64,000 bases of DNA, taken from contig NC_091020.1 in NCBI RefSeq assembly GCF_041296385.1, forward strand, positions 25,973,001 to 26,037,000. The letters run 5' to 3'. Positions 11,130-24,990 of this stretch are shown piece after piece; within the stretch, counting starts at the first letter, position 1; each line of letters starts with the position of its first letter. Both the position numbers and the translations under genes were made by a program. Origin of the DNA: Aphelocoma coerulescens. Its lineage: Eukaryota; Chordata; Aves; Passeriformes; Corvidae. The notes beneath the pieces were generated by a model. That model saw nothing but the letters and a program-made list of their open reading frames with translations. It had not been told where the DNA came from and did no database searches.

Positions 11130-14100
11130 TATTTTTGTTTAGCTAATATGTCTAAAATATTTGTGTAACTGTTTAAAATATGTGACCTGCACCAAATATG
11201 TGTGAATACAGCACGAAAAAAGATATTTTTGTGCCACTTTTGTGGCGCAATCTTAAACCAACTGAGGAGAACAGAAGGCACTTTCTACTGCAGCAGGTGT
11301 CCTTTCTGCCCACCTTCACCTTGTTGGTCACTGTCAGTGCAGAGGGTGTTGAGACTGGGAGTTTGCCTGCATCTCTCAACAGGTTGCTTCTGGTGTTTTC
11401 TAACATTCTCACCAGCCTTTAACAGTTTTTTTCATTTTCATACTGAGATGGTCAACATTACATTTAAGAGTCTATTCCTGACGGCAGCTCTTCGTAGCTG
11501 TCATTAAAGAGCGATGAGTTCAGGCCAAAATACCATGAAGTTAATGAAAGTCTTTGCATTGATTTTCATACTCTCCAGTGTTTGTGCTTCGTATTCATTT
11601 TAATGGATGTTGGATCAATCCCCTCAGAATGCTCTGTAAGATTAGCCAGAAGTGGAAGTAAGGTACCATGGAAACAAAAGGCTCCAGTGTAATCCATAGA
11701 TGAGAATCTCGTTGTCACAGATGAATTTACTTAGTCGGCTTTCATATAAACACAAATATAAGAAAAAGCGTGTCAGCCTAGGTGTTAGTGTAAGGATTGT
11801 ATCTTTTTAATTAGTCTGGTAAATATTTCATTAGCAAGTATAAAAAAATATTGATTTCAGTGTCTCCATTAATCCATATTACTTTGGTTCTGTACTTTTT
11901 TCACTTTTAATAATTTAGCAAAATATTTTTTACTGGACACTTTCCCCTCCAACTACCCCAGGATGGGAAATAAAATTACTGTGGAAATATAATTATTTTT
12001 TTCCCTTGTGCCATCTCTCCTAATTCAATTAACTACACATCGTGTCATAGCCTCTGGTTTTATTTTATATTTTATATATTAATATAAACTAAAAAGTTAA
12101 TATTTTCTTGAAGAAAACATTCCTCTCACACTCCTAAGACTCTAAAATGACTATTCATTAACACAGAGAAATATTTCTGAATGGATGGTATACAAAAGAA
12201 TCACAATCCATTTCCATGGGCAAGAGCAAATCATTCTTATTTCAGAGAGAGCCTGGCCTGTTTTGGAGAAGCTAGAAGCTTGACAAAAAGCCAAAGCAAT
12301 AGCTAGATACAAAGCAGGAAACAGAAGAAGTAAAATATCAAAAGTCTTGCTGCTTTGCCTGTTTACATTGCACACATTCTGAGGCATTAAGGTTAACAGT
12401 CAAGACACCTAATATCCTCACACAAATCCTTCCAGTAATGGATGACTATTGTTTTCTTTAGAGCAGTTGGATTCAAAGCAGTGCTTTGACTTAATATGCT
12501 GACCACTTAGCACTATTTGTAATCATAAAGTATGTATTTAACCTCCTTATATTTTCAGTAGTACATTAGCATAGAATCTGCTCATGGCTTCCTATTTCTT
12601 GTCTTCTAGAAAGTCAAAGTACAAGGTGCCTCTACCAGATGCTCAGCAGCAGTGTTGTTGCATATTAACATATAATGGTTAAATACATGCTAAATACTGA
12701 GTAAATGCCTGGAAAATACAAACTCACCTTGATCCTCTAAAATCTGGTGTAAATGGCAAGTGGTATTTCCTTTGCATTTAATTTCCATGGAAGTATTGAG
12801 CTTGTTCTTTAACTTCTCTAAGTGCTGAAGAAATCTGCTGGCATCTTAGCTATTTACAGTGGCAGCATAATAAATATGGAAACAAAGACATTAAGTGCAC
12901 CAAAGTCTAACTGGCAGGCTTTTGGCATAGTGTTTATGGTATGCTCTCGGTCGTCAAACCAGTGCAAGCAGTGGTTAATGCCCAACGTAACAGCTAATTT
13001 CTGTCACATGGATATTTGTCTGGGAAATTAGCCTGAGTCTGAGCCAGGTGGAATTGCACAGTTTCACTAACTTTGCAGCTCTATTAGGCTGAAGTCAGGA
13101 GAGCAGACATGGCCTTGACAAGCATATGATTCTGTGCTGCATTGCCTGTCCTGGAAAGCTGTTCAGCTTTTCTATATTTAACAGATGAAAATGTCTCCAG
13201 AGTTCATCAAACATACTCAAGATATCACAAGCTGCAGCTGGCAGCTGGGAGCTCTGCAGTTCAAGGTTAATGGGACACTAATTAGTAAGTATATAGGGAT
13301 ATCAGCATGTACCACCCACTTTTTGAGCAAGTAGGAAAATGAATCAATAGTCAAGAGAAGGAGGGCCCTGCTCCAGCTCTCTGCAGCTCTCATTCCATCT
13401 TCCCACAAGCTTCCAGGGCAAGTGCTACAGCGAGCTCTTGCAGACACAGCTAGGAGCACTGGGGAGCCTTGCAAGGTTGGCTGGCATGGGGAGAAAGCCA
13501 GGTTACCCCTGGAGAAGGTCAGAGTCAGCCTCTGCATTACTTTGTCCTTTCAAACCACTTCAGACACTGTGAAAGCCTGGTAATGTGGCAAAACCACTGT
13601 ACAGCCCCAGATAATGGGAACTACCCAGCTGACAAGCAACCTCTCTTGTGGTGTCAGCAGAAATTGAGGGTGGGAGAGAAGTTAGGGTTGAAAATTGCTG
13701 GAACACTGAGTTGAGTAATAACCAAGGAATGATCCTTCTTAAAGTGGGAAAGAGCAAGATTAATGTGCATTTTACCAAGAGATAACACTTTCACAATTAC
13801 TGTTAAGTATCTAGAAGTCCCTAATTCAAAATATGGATAATTTATTGTAAATCTTGCCACTGACTGCCACATTTTCAGTATCTCTTGGCTGTCAATTTAA
13901 TGGCTGCAGGAAAAAATTTTGTTCAATGTATGTAGCATCACACCCTTCTCAAATCTTTTCTTCTTTATAACAGCCATTCTTTCAGGACTCAAAAGCACAT
14001 TTCATTGGCTAGGAATCCCATCTGTATAATTTTGAATTATCCAAGATAAGCCTGGGGGATAAAATTAAAAGCCAGGTTTGATGAGGTTGGTTCTTAACTT

Positions 14101-17100
14101 CCTTGTCATTTGGCTATCTGGGACATTGATTCTTTTAGTGGCTTTATGTCTGACAGCCCATATTCCTAGTAAATTCAAAATTAGTGACTTTGTGTTAACA
14201 GAGATCTCAAACTAATTTTTTTTTAGAGACTTTTGAAAATGTAGGTTATACAAACTCATCTGTGGTTCAATAGCTTTGCTGTCTCCTCCTATAACTCACC
14301 TTTTCATTTTTACCCAGATCAATCTCTACTGCATTCCTCCCATTACAATATATTCTCCTTAGTTTGCAGTCAGGCACTGGCAGTGAATGGGAGGGAAGGT
14401 GAAAGCTTCATGCATCACAGAAGTAGCATAAGAAGGAATAAGTTGCTCAGATGTCAAAGCAGTATTAAGTCTAACCAAAAGGACAATACGATTACCTAGG
14501 AACATTCAGGGAAATGCACTGAAAATGACAGGCTGAAGTTCTGTGGGTATGAAGAAAAGTGAAGCTGCCTTGCAGTGGGGAAAAAGGCAGTAATGAGTGA
14601 AGAGTGCAGCTATAATATTGCTTTAGGAATTATTTCATGTTGTACTGTTAATTAAGGAGACAGCTGTCTACACTTTTGGGCTTCTTTCTTAAAGTTAGGA
14701 GTAGAATTTCTACTTCTCACAGGATTGTTCTCAGAGACGAGACCAAAAAGTCTTACTGGTATCTGCTGAGATTCCTACATGTGAGCTTGAATCTTTGGAC
14801 CTTGGAGAAGGAGTGCCCTGAAGAAAATTATACTGAGTCCTACTCACAAAAATGTATCTCTGGAAAGGTCCACACTGACATTGTCATGGTGCTACAGAAC
14901 ATACACACACCTGAGTTGTGGAGCAGCTGACACCAGACAGAGACACGCCACTCTCTGTGGGGTCAATGTGGCTTTGAGTTTGCAGTGAAGATGACATTTA
15001 GTCTAGTTGCTGCAGTTCCAGTTTTGTCCTACTGAGGTTTAATTAGCTCACAGAAATGCAAGCAGTGAAACTGCAAGCCTGAGATGGTTGCTTGATAAAC
15101 CTTTGGGATGCTGGCATTAGATAACTGGAATGACCCAGTGACATTACAGCAATTTTCTTTGTTAGAAAAACACAGCCATGGTATTCTCAACTTATAACAC
15201 TGGGTTGCTCTTCAGAATGTGTCTCTAGTTAATAGTAAAGTGCAAAAGTGATGTTAACCAAGATAATAAGATAGCAAATACTGATGGAAATTTGATTGCA
15301 AATGAGCGATTTGCGTAGCAAATAAGAATTAGATACCCTAATGTGTTAACCAAATAAGAATCAGGAAACACTTGGGAAATTAATGTGTAAAGTAGACAAA
15401 ATAAAGCATTCAAGGCATGCCGGTCCCTGGATACTCCATTTTCTTTCCCAGTTGTCAATCTATAGGATGAAGGTTACAAGTAAGGAAAGAGACAGCCCAC
15501 TTCTTTTGCATCAACTTTGTTCACAGGAAACTGCTTTTGGTTTTAGGGCCTGAATTTCTAGAGCAAGTCTGTAGTTCTTCTAACCAGCCAGACAGATTCA
15601 TTCAGCTATTAGCAAACATCAACCCCACAGCTGAAGCTGCTTCTGTAATGCTTCCAGCTGTGTTGCCCAATCTAGTTTAGAATACACTCTCTCATCTGAG
15701 CACCTGAGACACTCTCCACAAACAGTGTTCTTGGCTAAAGATTTCATTACCTGAATACTTTCTTTGATATCTGTCTTTTTTACTAGCTTTGTCCTGTTTG
15801 TGCTATGGCTATTTTGAACCTTCTGAAGTTTCTTTTCTCATATTGCTATTTGTGTCTTCAAAAGCAGAGTCAGGTCATCTTGGTAGCTAACCAAAACCAA
15901 TGTCCTATTGCTGTAAGCACTGAATAAATGCTCAGAATGAGACTCTGACCCCCCTAAACAGACTGCAATTTGAAGGCACCAGGCAGAAAGAAAATTTTAC
16001 CTTTGTTGAGCTGAATACAGGCTAAGTTGCATGGATACAGAGACTAACTGCCCTACTGCAGATAGGAACCCTCTCTCGAGATGGACACTGCATGTAAACG
16101 TCCCAGCCCAATCCTTTCAACTCTCATTGTGCACCTCATGTTACCCTTTGTCAGGGGTCTTTGTTCCTTGACAAAAGCTGGGAGGATTTTACTTGACAGA
16201 GAAAGCAAGTCATAACGTTTGTAGTTTCCCATTCTTTATTCTATTCCCTTTTACTTAATAGTATATAAAAATTGTTTTAGAGCCTCTTAATGAATCCTAT
16301 ACTTTATATAGTGCAGTAATTACTTTGATGCAAGTGTCTAAAACCACAGCCAATCTGTCTTTTACATGGTTTAAATGCAAGTGAAGCACTTATTTCTCCA
16401 GTAAATCTTCTGCTCCTCTAACAGAAACTGATTTTAAAATAGGGAAGGAAAGGAAAGGAAAAAAATAAGGTCATTGATATTCTTACAAGCTGTCTGCAAA
16501 GCTTTAGTATAAAAATAATTGCATTTTCAGCTAATCAAAGATGTGTTTAGGAGTACTTGTGCTGCAGGAATTTTACATGCAGAACTTAGATGGAGCTTTC
16601 AATAGCTGCATGTCTGAGTCTCCCAAACAGGTCAGGATATGCTATTCTGTACAACAGATCCTTATTTTCTGAGCATGCTTACACTGAGAGTTGCTTTCTC
16701 AGGTAACCCAGTGTCTTCCACACCTCTCAGCACTGGTGCTCAGAGTGCCAGGGGAAGTCAGTGATAAAGAAATGTAATTTAAATAACTGGATAAAATTAA
16801 TTGAATCCCATGTGATATCTGGCAGATGTTGATCAGCAGGTACACAACCCAAGTTTCATACTGAATAACTCTTTCATTGGTTTGTTGTTTTTTTCTTAAT
16901 GTTCTTATGTTTAGCTCCCTCAGCACTTGCACACCAATATCAGGACAGTCCAACAAGAGAAACTCTATGTTGTTTCCTGGGCCCACCTAGTCTTCAGCAA
17001 AATGCTGTCACATGATTTTGCATGGCAGTAGCTCTGCAGTTACTTGTTCATTAATATTAATCAGAGATGAAAAAGTAATATATGCTGATCAGAAGTTCAT

Positions 17101-18245
17101 TTCCCTGTTGTTTGCTCTCTGACAGTCTAACAGCAATGATAATCTGAGCTTAACAGGATATTACAATGGAAATCCTCCGAACGAAACACAGAGATTAGTG
17201 ACTTCTCAAGAGTACAGCCTTTTCCTGTGATTGTTAAAGTGACACTTCCTATAGAAAGGGGAGTATATATTAAGTTCAGTGCTGCCACTTGTTTCCCTCA
17301 AGAGTAGGCTTTTCTGGCAGTCCACTCAGTCTGAAATGTTAATGTAAATCTGTTTGGGAGATAAGATTTAATTTTATCTTTGTCGTCATCAACATCATCT
17401 TTAAATTAGCTTCTTTAAACAGGCTCCCAAGATTTGAGTTTTGCTTAAGGGCCGTGGCAGTGGTGTCCTTTGCCATGCTATCTGAGATTTTTTTGCTATG
17501 CTGAGCAACTTCCAGTGTTTCAAAGAGCCAGGAATGTCTAATAGCTGAATTGGAAAATCCCTTTCATGTGGTGTTAGAGTATGAAGCAGATTATTTTTCA
17601 GAGACAAGGTAGTTTAGCAGAATTACTGCTCTCTGGGCTGTTACCTCCTTCTAGTACAAGAGGATAACAGTCATATTTTGTCCTCTTTCATATGAGCCAA
17701 AGTCTGAGAGCACTGAAAAATGGTGAGCATTCCCTAGTGCTCTGCTCACAGTATTGTGAGAACTCTCCTTCTGGTTTTACAGAAACTATTGAGCCCATGG
17801 AGTACCTCCAAATGAGATTTGTGCCTTATGGAGCCACACTTTTTCACAACCAAACAAGCCTGAAAAGATGATCCTTCCTTCTCCTCTTCATGAATAAGGC
17901 AAAAGTTATCTCTGGAAGCAGAGAACTGAAAACTAAAGACATCAAGAAGTGTTAAAACAGGACAGTCCCTGTGCAGTGTCTCCACTGTGCTGCTGGAATT
18001 GTGTGAGCAGGAAGGGACACAGAGGGCTCTGCTCTGGTCCATGTGCAGCCCCCTCAGCACATGCCCTTGCTGCACTGCTCCCCTGTCTTGCTCCAGTTCT
18101 TTGATGTTTAGTGGATTTGTTGGTCCACTGGAATGTGAAGCCATGGAGCCCAGGAAAGGAAATAGAAACAAGAAAATAAATCAGGTAGTCATAGGGGAAA
18201 TCAGCTGGAAACCTCTTCTTTAATATATAAGACCCTCCAGGTCCT
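11130..18245. other. Long non-coding stretch
   Basis: About 7 kb of AT-rich sequence with only short frames. The minus-strand frames at 17746-18171 and 17942-18346 overlap in different frames and match nothing recognised. A purine tract lies at 16442-16466. No interspersed repeat could be named. Confidence 0.5.
16442..16466 (+). repeat. (GGAAA)n purine tract
   Basis: Three GGAAA-type units run into an A stretch. It is a simple repeat. Confidence 0.75.
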
Positions 18246-18250
18246 GTTCT

Positions 18251-18305
18251 GGGGGGGTTTTGTTCTTTTTTGTTTGGTTGGTTGGGTTTTTGTTTTTGTT
18301 TTTTA
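18251..18305 (+). repeat. T/G-rich tract
   Basis: A run of seven G is followed by T runs broken by G, including TTTGGTTGGTTGGGTTTTTG. It is one of several similar + strand tracts in the window (see findings). Confidence 0.8.
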
Positions 18306-18309
18306 TCAT

Positions 18310-21300
18310 ACAGTTCCTTTTGTTGCAGAGGGGCATCAGAGCTCAAAGACCTGCTTCATGTCACTAAGCTGAAGAAAGTACCTCCACAAGGGTAGATCTG
18401 TCTCCTCACTGGTTTTCAAGACAGTTTTCAAAGTTCAGTTCTCAGACTGGTTTTCAAAGTGGGTGGCAAGAAATCAGAAGATTGCCTGTCCCAGCTTTAA
18501 TCTTCCAGCTCATATCCCATGGAATGAAGTATTTTATAATGAATGGTCGTGACTCACCTTATTCACATTTTACTTGTACTTCCTTATAAAAATACAGGGC
18601 ACATTTATTGCTAATTAATTAACAATGACTTTATTATATAGATTTATTTTAAAAGTACTGGTAGCCCAAACATGTATCTTGCAGATAATTATGTAATAAC
18701 TATTTTATTTAGTAAAACTTAACTAGAAATTAATTTCAAGTACTTTTACTGAGGGTGTTGAGGGGCAGAAATGGAAAGACACAGTGTTCTGTTTGAGTGT
18801 TCTGGTCTCAAGATTGCTTTTTCCTTGGTGGAGAATAGTAAAAAAGTTTAAACATATTAAAAAGCTATGTTCTCTTTTAATGTATGAGCTGACCCACAGA
18901 GGCTTTATAAGGTTATAGCAGGAATGATGAATGATCTTTCTTTTTATTTCTATATAAACATTTTTTCTAAAAAAATAGATCATTTGCCTTTGTTACAAGT
19001 TGTCCAATATTTAGGGCTTGCAAGGCTTTTTTTCTTAAGTGGAAGCACTGATAGTTTGAGTCAAACAGCCCTTAGATATTTCTTTTTTTAATTGACCTGA
19101 GTGCAGTATATGTGGAAAGAAACCGTGGTAGGCAATTTCTTTGAGCAGAGATCCCCACCTGTGTGACTCATGAGCTCTGTGCCAGATGAAGCATCCTTCC
19201 TTCTTCCTGTAATGTTCTTCCTCACAGCTACCTTCAAGAATTTACCTGAACTGCACATTTTTGTCCCTCTCCATGGACAGCCATTCATGCTTTGAGCAAA
19301 GATGTCCTCTTTGTCTGCAGATTTTTCTACTGAACACAGACTTTGAGCCTGAAAAGCAGAGCTTACTCAATTGTTTAATGAGATAATAGGAGTTTTGGTT
19401 CTTCAAATGCTATTTATTTGCATACATGTAAGGGGCTCTTATTACTGGTTAAAAACCAGTTTTTACATTCAGCAACTTCCACCACAACAAGCTTTTTTAA
19501 TGTGTTGGCTATGCTACCTGTGTAAGGCAGGGCTATAGATCTGAAAGTGTTATTCTGATAAAATTGGATGTGAAAAGTTGGCTTGAAGGGTGTTACCAGG
19601 GTATGATAAATGTTTATGGGACAGTTTGGGAATTTTTAAATATTTGTGCTGACAAATACAACTGAATGAATAAATGAAACAACAGTCCTTTTTGTAATGT
19701 TTGTCTAGGATTTGAACCTCTTTGACCAAAGACTAATGGTAAACATTAAGGGATACTGCTGTGTGGGATGTAGGGCTGGTTTCCTATGGCTAAAGAATGT
19801 CTGTACTGATTTCTCCTTAAAAGTCTATTTGTTGGTGGTGCTGCTGTTTTTTTGTTCTTGTATATTACAGTTACTGCATCTCTAAATTTGCTGATTTGAT
19901 ATATAGCTTTGGAGCAAAGCTGCAAATTTACAGTTCTCACAGAAAGCAATACATTTCCTGGTGGGGAGAAAAATAGCACAGCACAGCTCTTATGACAAAC
20001 CCAAAAATTTCGAAACCAAGAGAGCTTTCTTTGACCTGCATGTTCTTAGTGTTCTTAAGAGAACTTGGAAGCAAGATAAGAGGCCTTTTCTGAAAACTAA
20101 GTCCCTGATTTAGCTGAAATACCTTGAGTTCTGACATCCTGAAGTAGAGGTTCACTGCAATACTTTCTCAAGCCTCAGTCAAAGGAACATCACAGCAAAC
20201 CACTTATTCTTCTCTGTTATCCAGTAAAAATGAATGTGTCTTTTTATGAGTGGAAGAGATATTTTTAGATTTAAATTACCTGTCCCTCATACCCCCTTCC
20301 TTGTATATGAATCAATAAGTAATTTGAAAACTAAAACACCAGATCTGGTAGAACAGTCTGTATACAAGAGCTGTGACAAAAGACAGAATATGGCTTGAAA
20401 ACAGTTTAGAAAATCGTGACAGCAGTTGCACCTAATTGATTTGGTTGGATCTCTGTTTGATATAGGTTAGCACTAGGATGATCCCAGGAAATATTTCACC
20501 TTTCATAGCATGTATTTAACCTTATACACAACAAGTAGGTTGCAAAAAGACAGGTTGATGAGCAGAGACTGGACAGCAGGACAATGAGGAGCTCCCTTCC
20601 ACAGGCACAGTTCCATCCATTACCTGCTCCCCAATGCACATTGTATTTGTTCCTGGCAACCTGCAGGTCACAAGCCTCCTAAAAGGGCCAGGGATATGGA
20701 TTATTTCTGGGACTGCAGCTGTAACACTTTGGTATTGCAAATCACACACCTTTCAGATGATGGAGGAGCCTCTATCATAAAGTGGCTTAAAGATCATGAG
20801 TTTAAATTTTAACATTGGATTCAAATTCTCTTTTAATTTGTCTCTGCCTGGTACAAAGTGGATCAGCTGACACTTTCTTTTTAAGTTTTCCTACAGGTCA
20901 AGAAACCTCAGAACAATTCAGTGGATTTTTTTTTTTTAAAAGAGGACAAGGTTAATATATTTAAACACATAACTCAAAGAACTATTGCTTTCGGGGGAAA
21001 AAAAGCCACAAGAAGAAACAAACTCTGTTTCACACAGGTAATAAAAGGAGCTGATTACATTGTGGCCACTTCAGGCCAATTTGGCCTAGTCATATAATGC
21101 AAAAACTTTTGCAAATAACAAAGTAGGAAAGTACATTGCACAAATTTCACTAACACAGAGGAGGAAAAAAGACAAACTGAACAGAAGAGATTGCAGTGGT
21201 ATGTGTGTGTTTAACCTGACAATTTTTCAGGGTATCACTGAAGTCTCCTGTACTAAAATTGATTTGAATTAGCATAATCCCATTTTATCCATGAGCTTAC

Positions 21301-21821
21301 TATTCTTATTACAGTCTCTCATCCTGTCATTCATTACTTCTGCTTAGGAAGAACTGAGTTTGGGACTCCTGATTCTGGTTGGTATTGGATTATGCCTCTT
21401 TTACTTATTTCGGTCTGTCCATGTTTTATGAAACAGAGCCTGAGGATGTGTGATGACAGAAAAGGGCTGTGACCCCTGCATGGCCCCAAAGCTCTGCCAG
21501 AGAGGGGTGGTGGTCAGCCTTGCTTCAAAGGCAGGGTGTAGGTGTTCATGTTTGTGGATTGCCTTGAGAGGTTTTAGGTGAAAAGCTGAAGAGAGGAAAC
21601 CACATCCCATTTGTACCCTTTTTACTGGTCCTACAAGATCCTATTATGGGAATATACAATCTTGAGTGGAATCTATTGCCAATTTATCTGTAAATGAAGT
21701 ACTTCCACAGGGATACCTGACATGCAGAGCACACCTGTGCCCTGTGGCAGCAGTGAGCACTTTTTTTTTCTAACCTTCTGTGGAATTCTTTGAGAGGTTT
21801 GTAGCTGGTTTTGGTTGGGTT

Positions 21822-21855
<34 letters not shown>

Positions 21856-22200
21856 TCAAAGTACAGCCTGAGCTGTATTAAAACATTGCCCAGAAGAGAA
21901 TGGATGGATAGTGCAGGTTGTGGGCTGCTTTTGGGTCTCTGTTCTTTGTGGGGAATCCAGAGGGTAACTTGCAGTATTTAGTACTGGAGCTTTAGCCATG
22001 CTTTGACCAAGATGATGACATTACACATAAGGTTGAAGAGCAAAGGAGTGAATGCACCAGCTTGATGTTGTTGACCTTGAAAAAGGTTATCCATCATGAG
22101 AAAATGCAGCCTTGGTATTTATGAAATCGAGGCTGAATTTATGCAATAGGAAAGCACTGTCAGAGTCTGGAGATGGATATGCTGGTCTACAGGATCACCT
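18310..22200. other. Non-coding DNA with minor repeats
   Basis: Three imperfect copies of ACTGGTTTTCAAAGT lie within 18408-18460. A small hairpin, ACTGGTT-AAA-AACCAGT, lies at 19444-19460. The (TTTTG)n tract at 21806-21853 is listed separately. No gene is recognised. Confidence 0.5.
21806..21853 (+). repeat. (TTTTG)n tract with GGTTGGG lead
   Basis: GCTGGTTTTGGTTGGGTTTT is followed by about five TTTTG units and a T run. It is a pentanucleotide simple repeat. Confidence 0.85.
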
Positions 22201-22254
22201 TTTTTAGTTTTCCTATCTTCCTGAGAGCCTCTCCAGCTTTTTTCTTTCACACAG

Positions 22255-22434
22255 GAACATATTCAGCTCTGAGGCTGACTCGTGGGAAAAAGTGTTGGAG
22301 GTTACATTACAATGGCAATAAGCACACACATAATTTTGATATGCCCATCCCAAGTCAAATCCCATCTGTGGATCACAGTGGTCACTGCAGCAGAAAGAAG
22401 GACTATATGAGGATAGGATGAATGGAACTGACAG
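22255..22434 (+). other. Candidate internal exon, 180 bp
   Basis: CAGCTTTTTTCTTTCACACAG gives a very strong acceptor ending at 22254, and CTGACAGGTGAGGG a strong donor at 22435. One frame is open for most of the segment and stops at 22419-22421, 13 bp before the donor, so a coding internal exon would need that stop explained. A non-coding or UTR exon fits better. It does not resemble a known repeat. No partner exon is proven. Confidence 0.2.
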
Positions 22435-22439
22435 GTGAG

Positions 22440-24355
22440 GGAAATTTAGTTGGTGACATTTGTCATCAGTGGCCTGTAGGACTGTGGGAGTTGCATTCTC
22501 TGAAGAAAGCAGTAGATGCATTTTGTCAGTGTGATGGATTCAAACAGCAAAGATAATTCAGAGATACTTCATTTTTTTTCTGCTTTAAGAGTTTTTAAAG
22601 AGCCTCAATGCAATCTGGCGTAATTTTTGATCTACATTATTCTAGGGAGATGCTTGATCTGACATTCTTTATCATGGGAAATACAGAGACTTTAATTCCA
22701 AAATGAGCAAAAAGTGTACTTAGTGATGGTAAAAATAAGTAATGTAGGTGGGCTGGTGTTACAGGTTTTGTCAGTCTCATTCCCATGTCATTTGCAAAAG
22801 GCTCACATTGTGTTTGTGTTTTGTTCTGCCTCTTCTGTACACTTTAACACACATTTGTCTTGGAGTCTGATTCTGTAAAGATCTAGGCAATGATCATGAA
22901 TGTAGAATTTCCCTTTCCATGGTTCAAATATTACAGTCCACAAGATCCATTTGCAAAAGATAACTCACAGCTGGGACATAACAGAATGCATTTAAAATAA
23001 ATATGGGGTAAAACTCTTCTGTATTGAGAAGGAAAATAAATCATGTAATGACAGATTTCAAGTGTTATTAGAGTTCCCACTGACTGCATTTGTTTTTGTT
23101 TTCTTTCTCCCAATCAATATTTTTCTGTAAATCCAGGAAGCACTTAGAAGACAGACTTTCTGCAGCTAGAGACCACCTTCTGTTAAGTGCACTGGTGGCT
23201 ACTCTTTGCTAACAGGGATGCTAATTAACAGTTTTACTTCTCCACAGAGAGTTTAATTCCTCCATTTATTTATTTTGTACGTAAATTGTATTTTAGTGGC
23301 TTCACTATAAATCCAGGCCTGTTTGAACAATCCATGCTGATTAAATAAAACACTGGGAAAACTATTAGCATAACTGGCATATATTAGTTTTGAGACTTCT
23401 TTGGCTTTAGGAACTTGGACAAGTCTTGTTTGAGGTGATCTGTTGTTCCAGTAGTTTAAATCTTTCTGCCTGTAAAGCTGCTGTCAGAAAAGATTAAACC
23501 TGTGCACAGACTAATGAGGTGGAAGTATTATGGTGAATCTTAACACCAGGTCATAAGTGAACCTCTGGCCTGCCTTAAAAATTCTCCTTACAGAGCAGTT
23601 GTAGAAGTGGAAAAATGTTCTTTATTACCTCTTATGTTGGATTTTGCTACCACCTATCACCACTAAGGGGAAGACACTTTTTTTTTCCAATTATGATTCC
23701 CTTACCACACTTTTTCTTTACTAAGAAAGCGTAGTGACTGGCATATATTCTTTATTTCCTCCCTTTCTTACTTTGCACATCCACCTGTATTCACCATTTT
23801 GTCGAATGCAGCACAACCATGAGTGAAAAATATTTCTTGGGAAAGGAGGGCTAACACTTCCCTCGAATCATCACTTGGATAGCTCTTTTTTACCCATCTT
23901 CTTCAAAGCCACAAAACTATGTCATTGTCAGGGCTTTTGAAAGCCAAACTGTCCTCCTGAGTAAGCTCTTTGATAATTGGCAACCATCAGTTTCCAGAGC
24001 TCACTGAATCCAGCATTTCAAGGGTTTCTGGGATTCCTGCTGGGGTGGTGGACAGACTTGGTCTCTGCAGTGAAGATGTCAAGCTTGAGGATGAATGTTA
24101 GCATTTTGCTTCCTGATGTTAAATCCTGTGTTTGCAAGAGGATGGAGCTCCACACCAGAAAGCACAACCCTCTGCCTCAGACTTGTTTGCAAGCTTGCAG
24201 CCTGGCAAAACAAATTTGGTTGGTGAGGAATCCACAGGCATTTCTCCAGCACAATTTATTTTTAAAAGCACTTCTCTCTCCTTAATGTCCATATCTCTTA
24301 ACATATGTGGGCAGCTCATCTTCAGTTAGATGAAAATCACTGTCTAACTGAGGCC
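22440..24355. other. Non-coding DNA, nothing recognised
   Basis: AT-rich sequence with only chance-length frames. No repeats or motifs stand out. Confidence 0.5.
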
Positions 24356-24417
24356 ATTTTTTCTTTTCCTCCCTTCCTTTTTTTCCTTTTTCTTTTTTGC
24401 TTCTTTCTTCCTTTCAG
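24356..24417 (+). repeat. Long polypyrimidine tract ending in CAG
   Basis: About 60 bases are almost all C or T, broken by a single G near 24399, and end CTTCCTTTCAG. It is either a simple pyrimidine repeat (possible triplex former) or an exceptionally long splice-acceptor tract for the segment that follows. Confidence 0.75.
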
Positions 24418-24529
24418 TGAATTACTAGCTGGCAGCCTGCCTGTGCTCCCTTGTGCTCTGGGTTGAAGTTCAAGAGTGCCCTAGAGCTGCTTAGCAGAAT
24501 TGCTGAATTAATGACATCCAATATGACCT
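24418..24529 (+). other. Candidate non-coding exon
   Basis: It follows the 60-bp polypyrimidine tract directly and ends at a good donor, GACCTGTGAGTTTG, at 24530. All three frames carry a stop, the first at the opening TGA, so an mRNA coding exon is unlikely. A lncRNA exon or a chance arrangement remains. Confidence 0.15.
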
Positions 24530-24970
24530 GTGAGTTTGAGGGTGAGAGAGAGAATTTTCCAAGATGATCTATACCAAGCAAGCTCTGTTCTTATGTAAGT
24601 GCCCCATTATTATCTAAATTAAATGGTTATAACATCCTGCCTTTGAGAAAAAGTACCCCATTACTGTAAGTTAAAGATTATTCCTTCTTTATATCTCTAT
24701 TACTGGGAAATGCTCAAGAACTTCCCTATTGCTGACCTGAAAGGCTCATAAAGTGCAGCTTCTCATGACTCAAGGGAAAAGGTGCAAGCCATGAGCCAAA
24801 GGAAGAAATGATTCTTTCCCATCTTAACATATCCTTTTCCTCTGTGTGAGGTGATGGCTTTGTACATTTTCATTATGATGTAGGCTATGCACTGGAGAGG
24901 GGTGCCAGGTGTCAATCTTAGTGTTGTTCAGAAAAGACATACCTTTTAAATTTTAGGGACAGAATCAGTT

Positions 24971-24990
24971 AAGAGAGAGAGAGAGAGAGG
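24971..24990 (+). repeat. (GA)n microsatellite
   Basis: Uninterrupted alternating A and G. Confidence 0.85.

Noticed and set aside
11202..11507. Frame with CxxC-x15-CxxC spacing (FLCHFC ... FYCSRC) resembling a zinc ribbon
   Set aside because: It starts with GTG, has no splice support, overlaps open frames on both strands, and the rest of the frame is not zinc-ribbon-like. A chance pattern is more likely.
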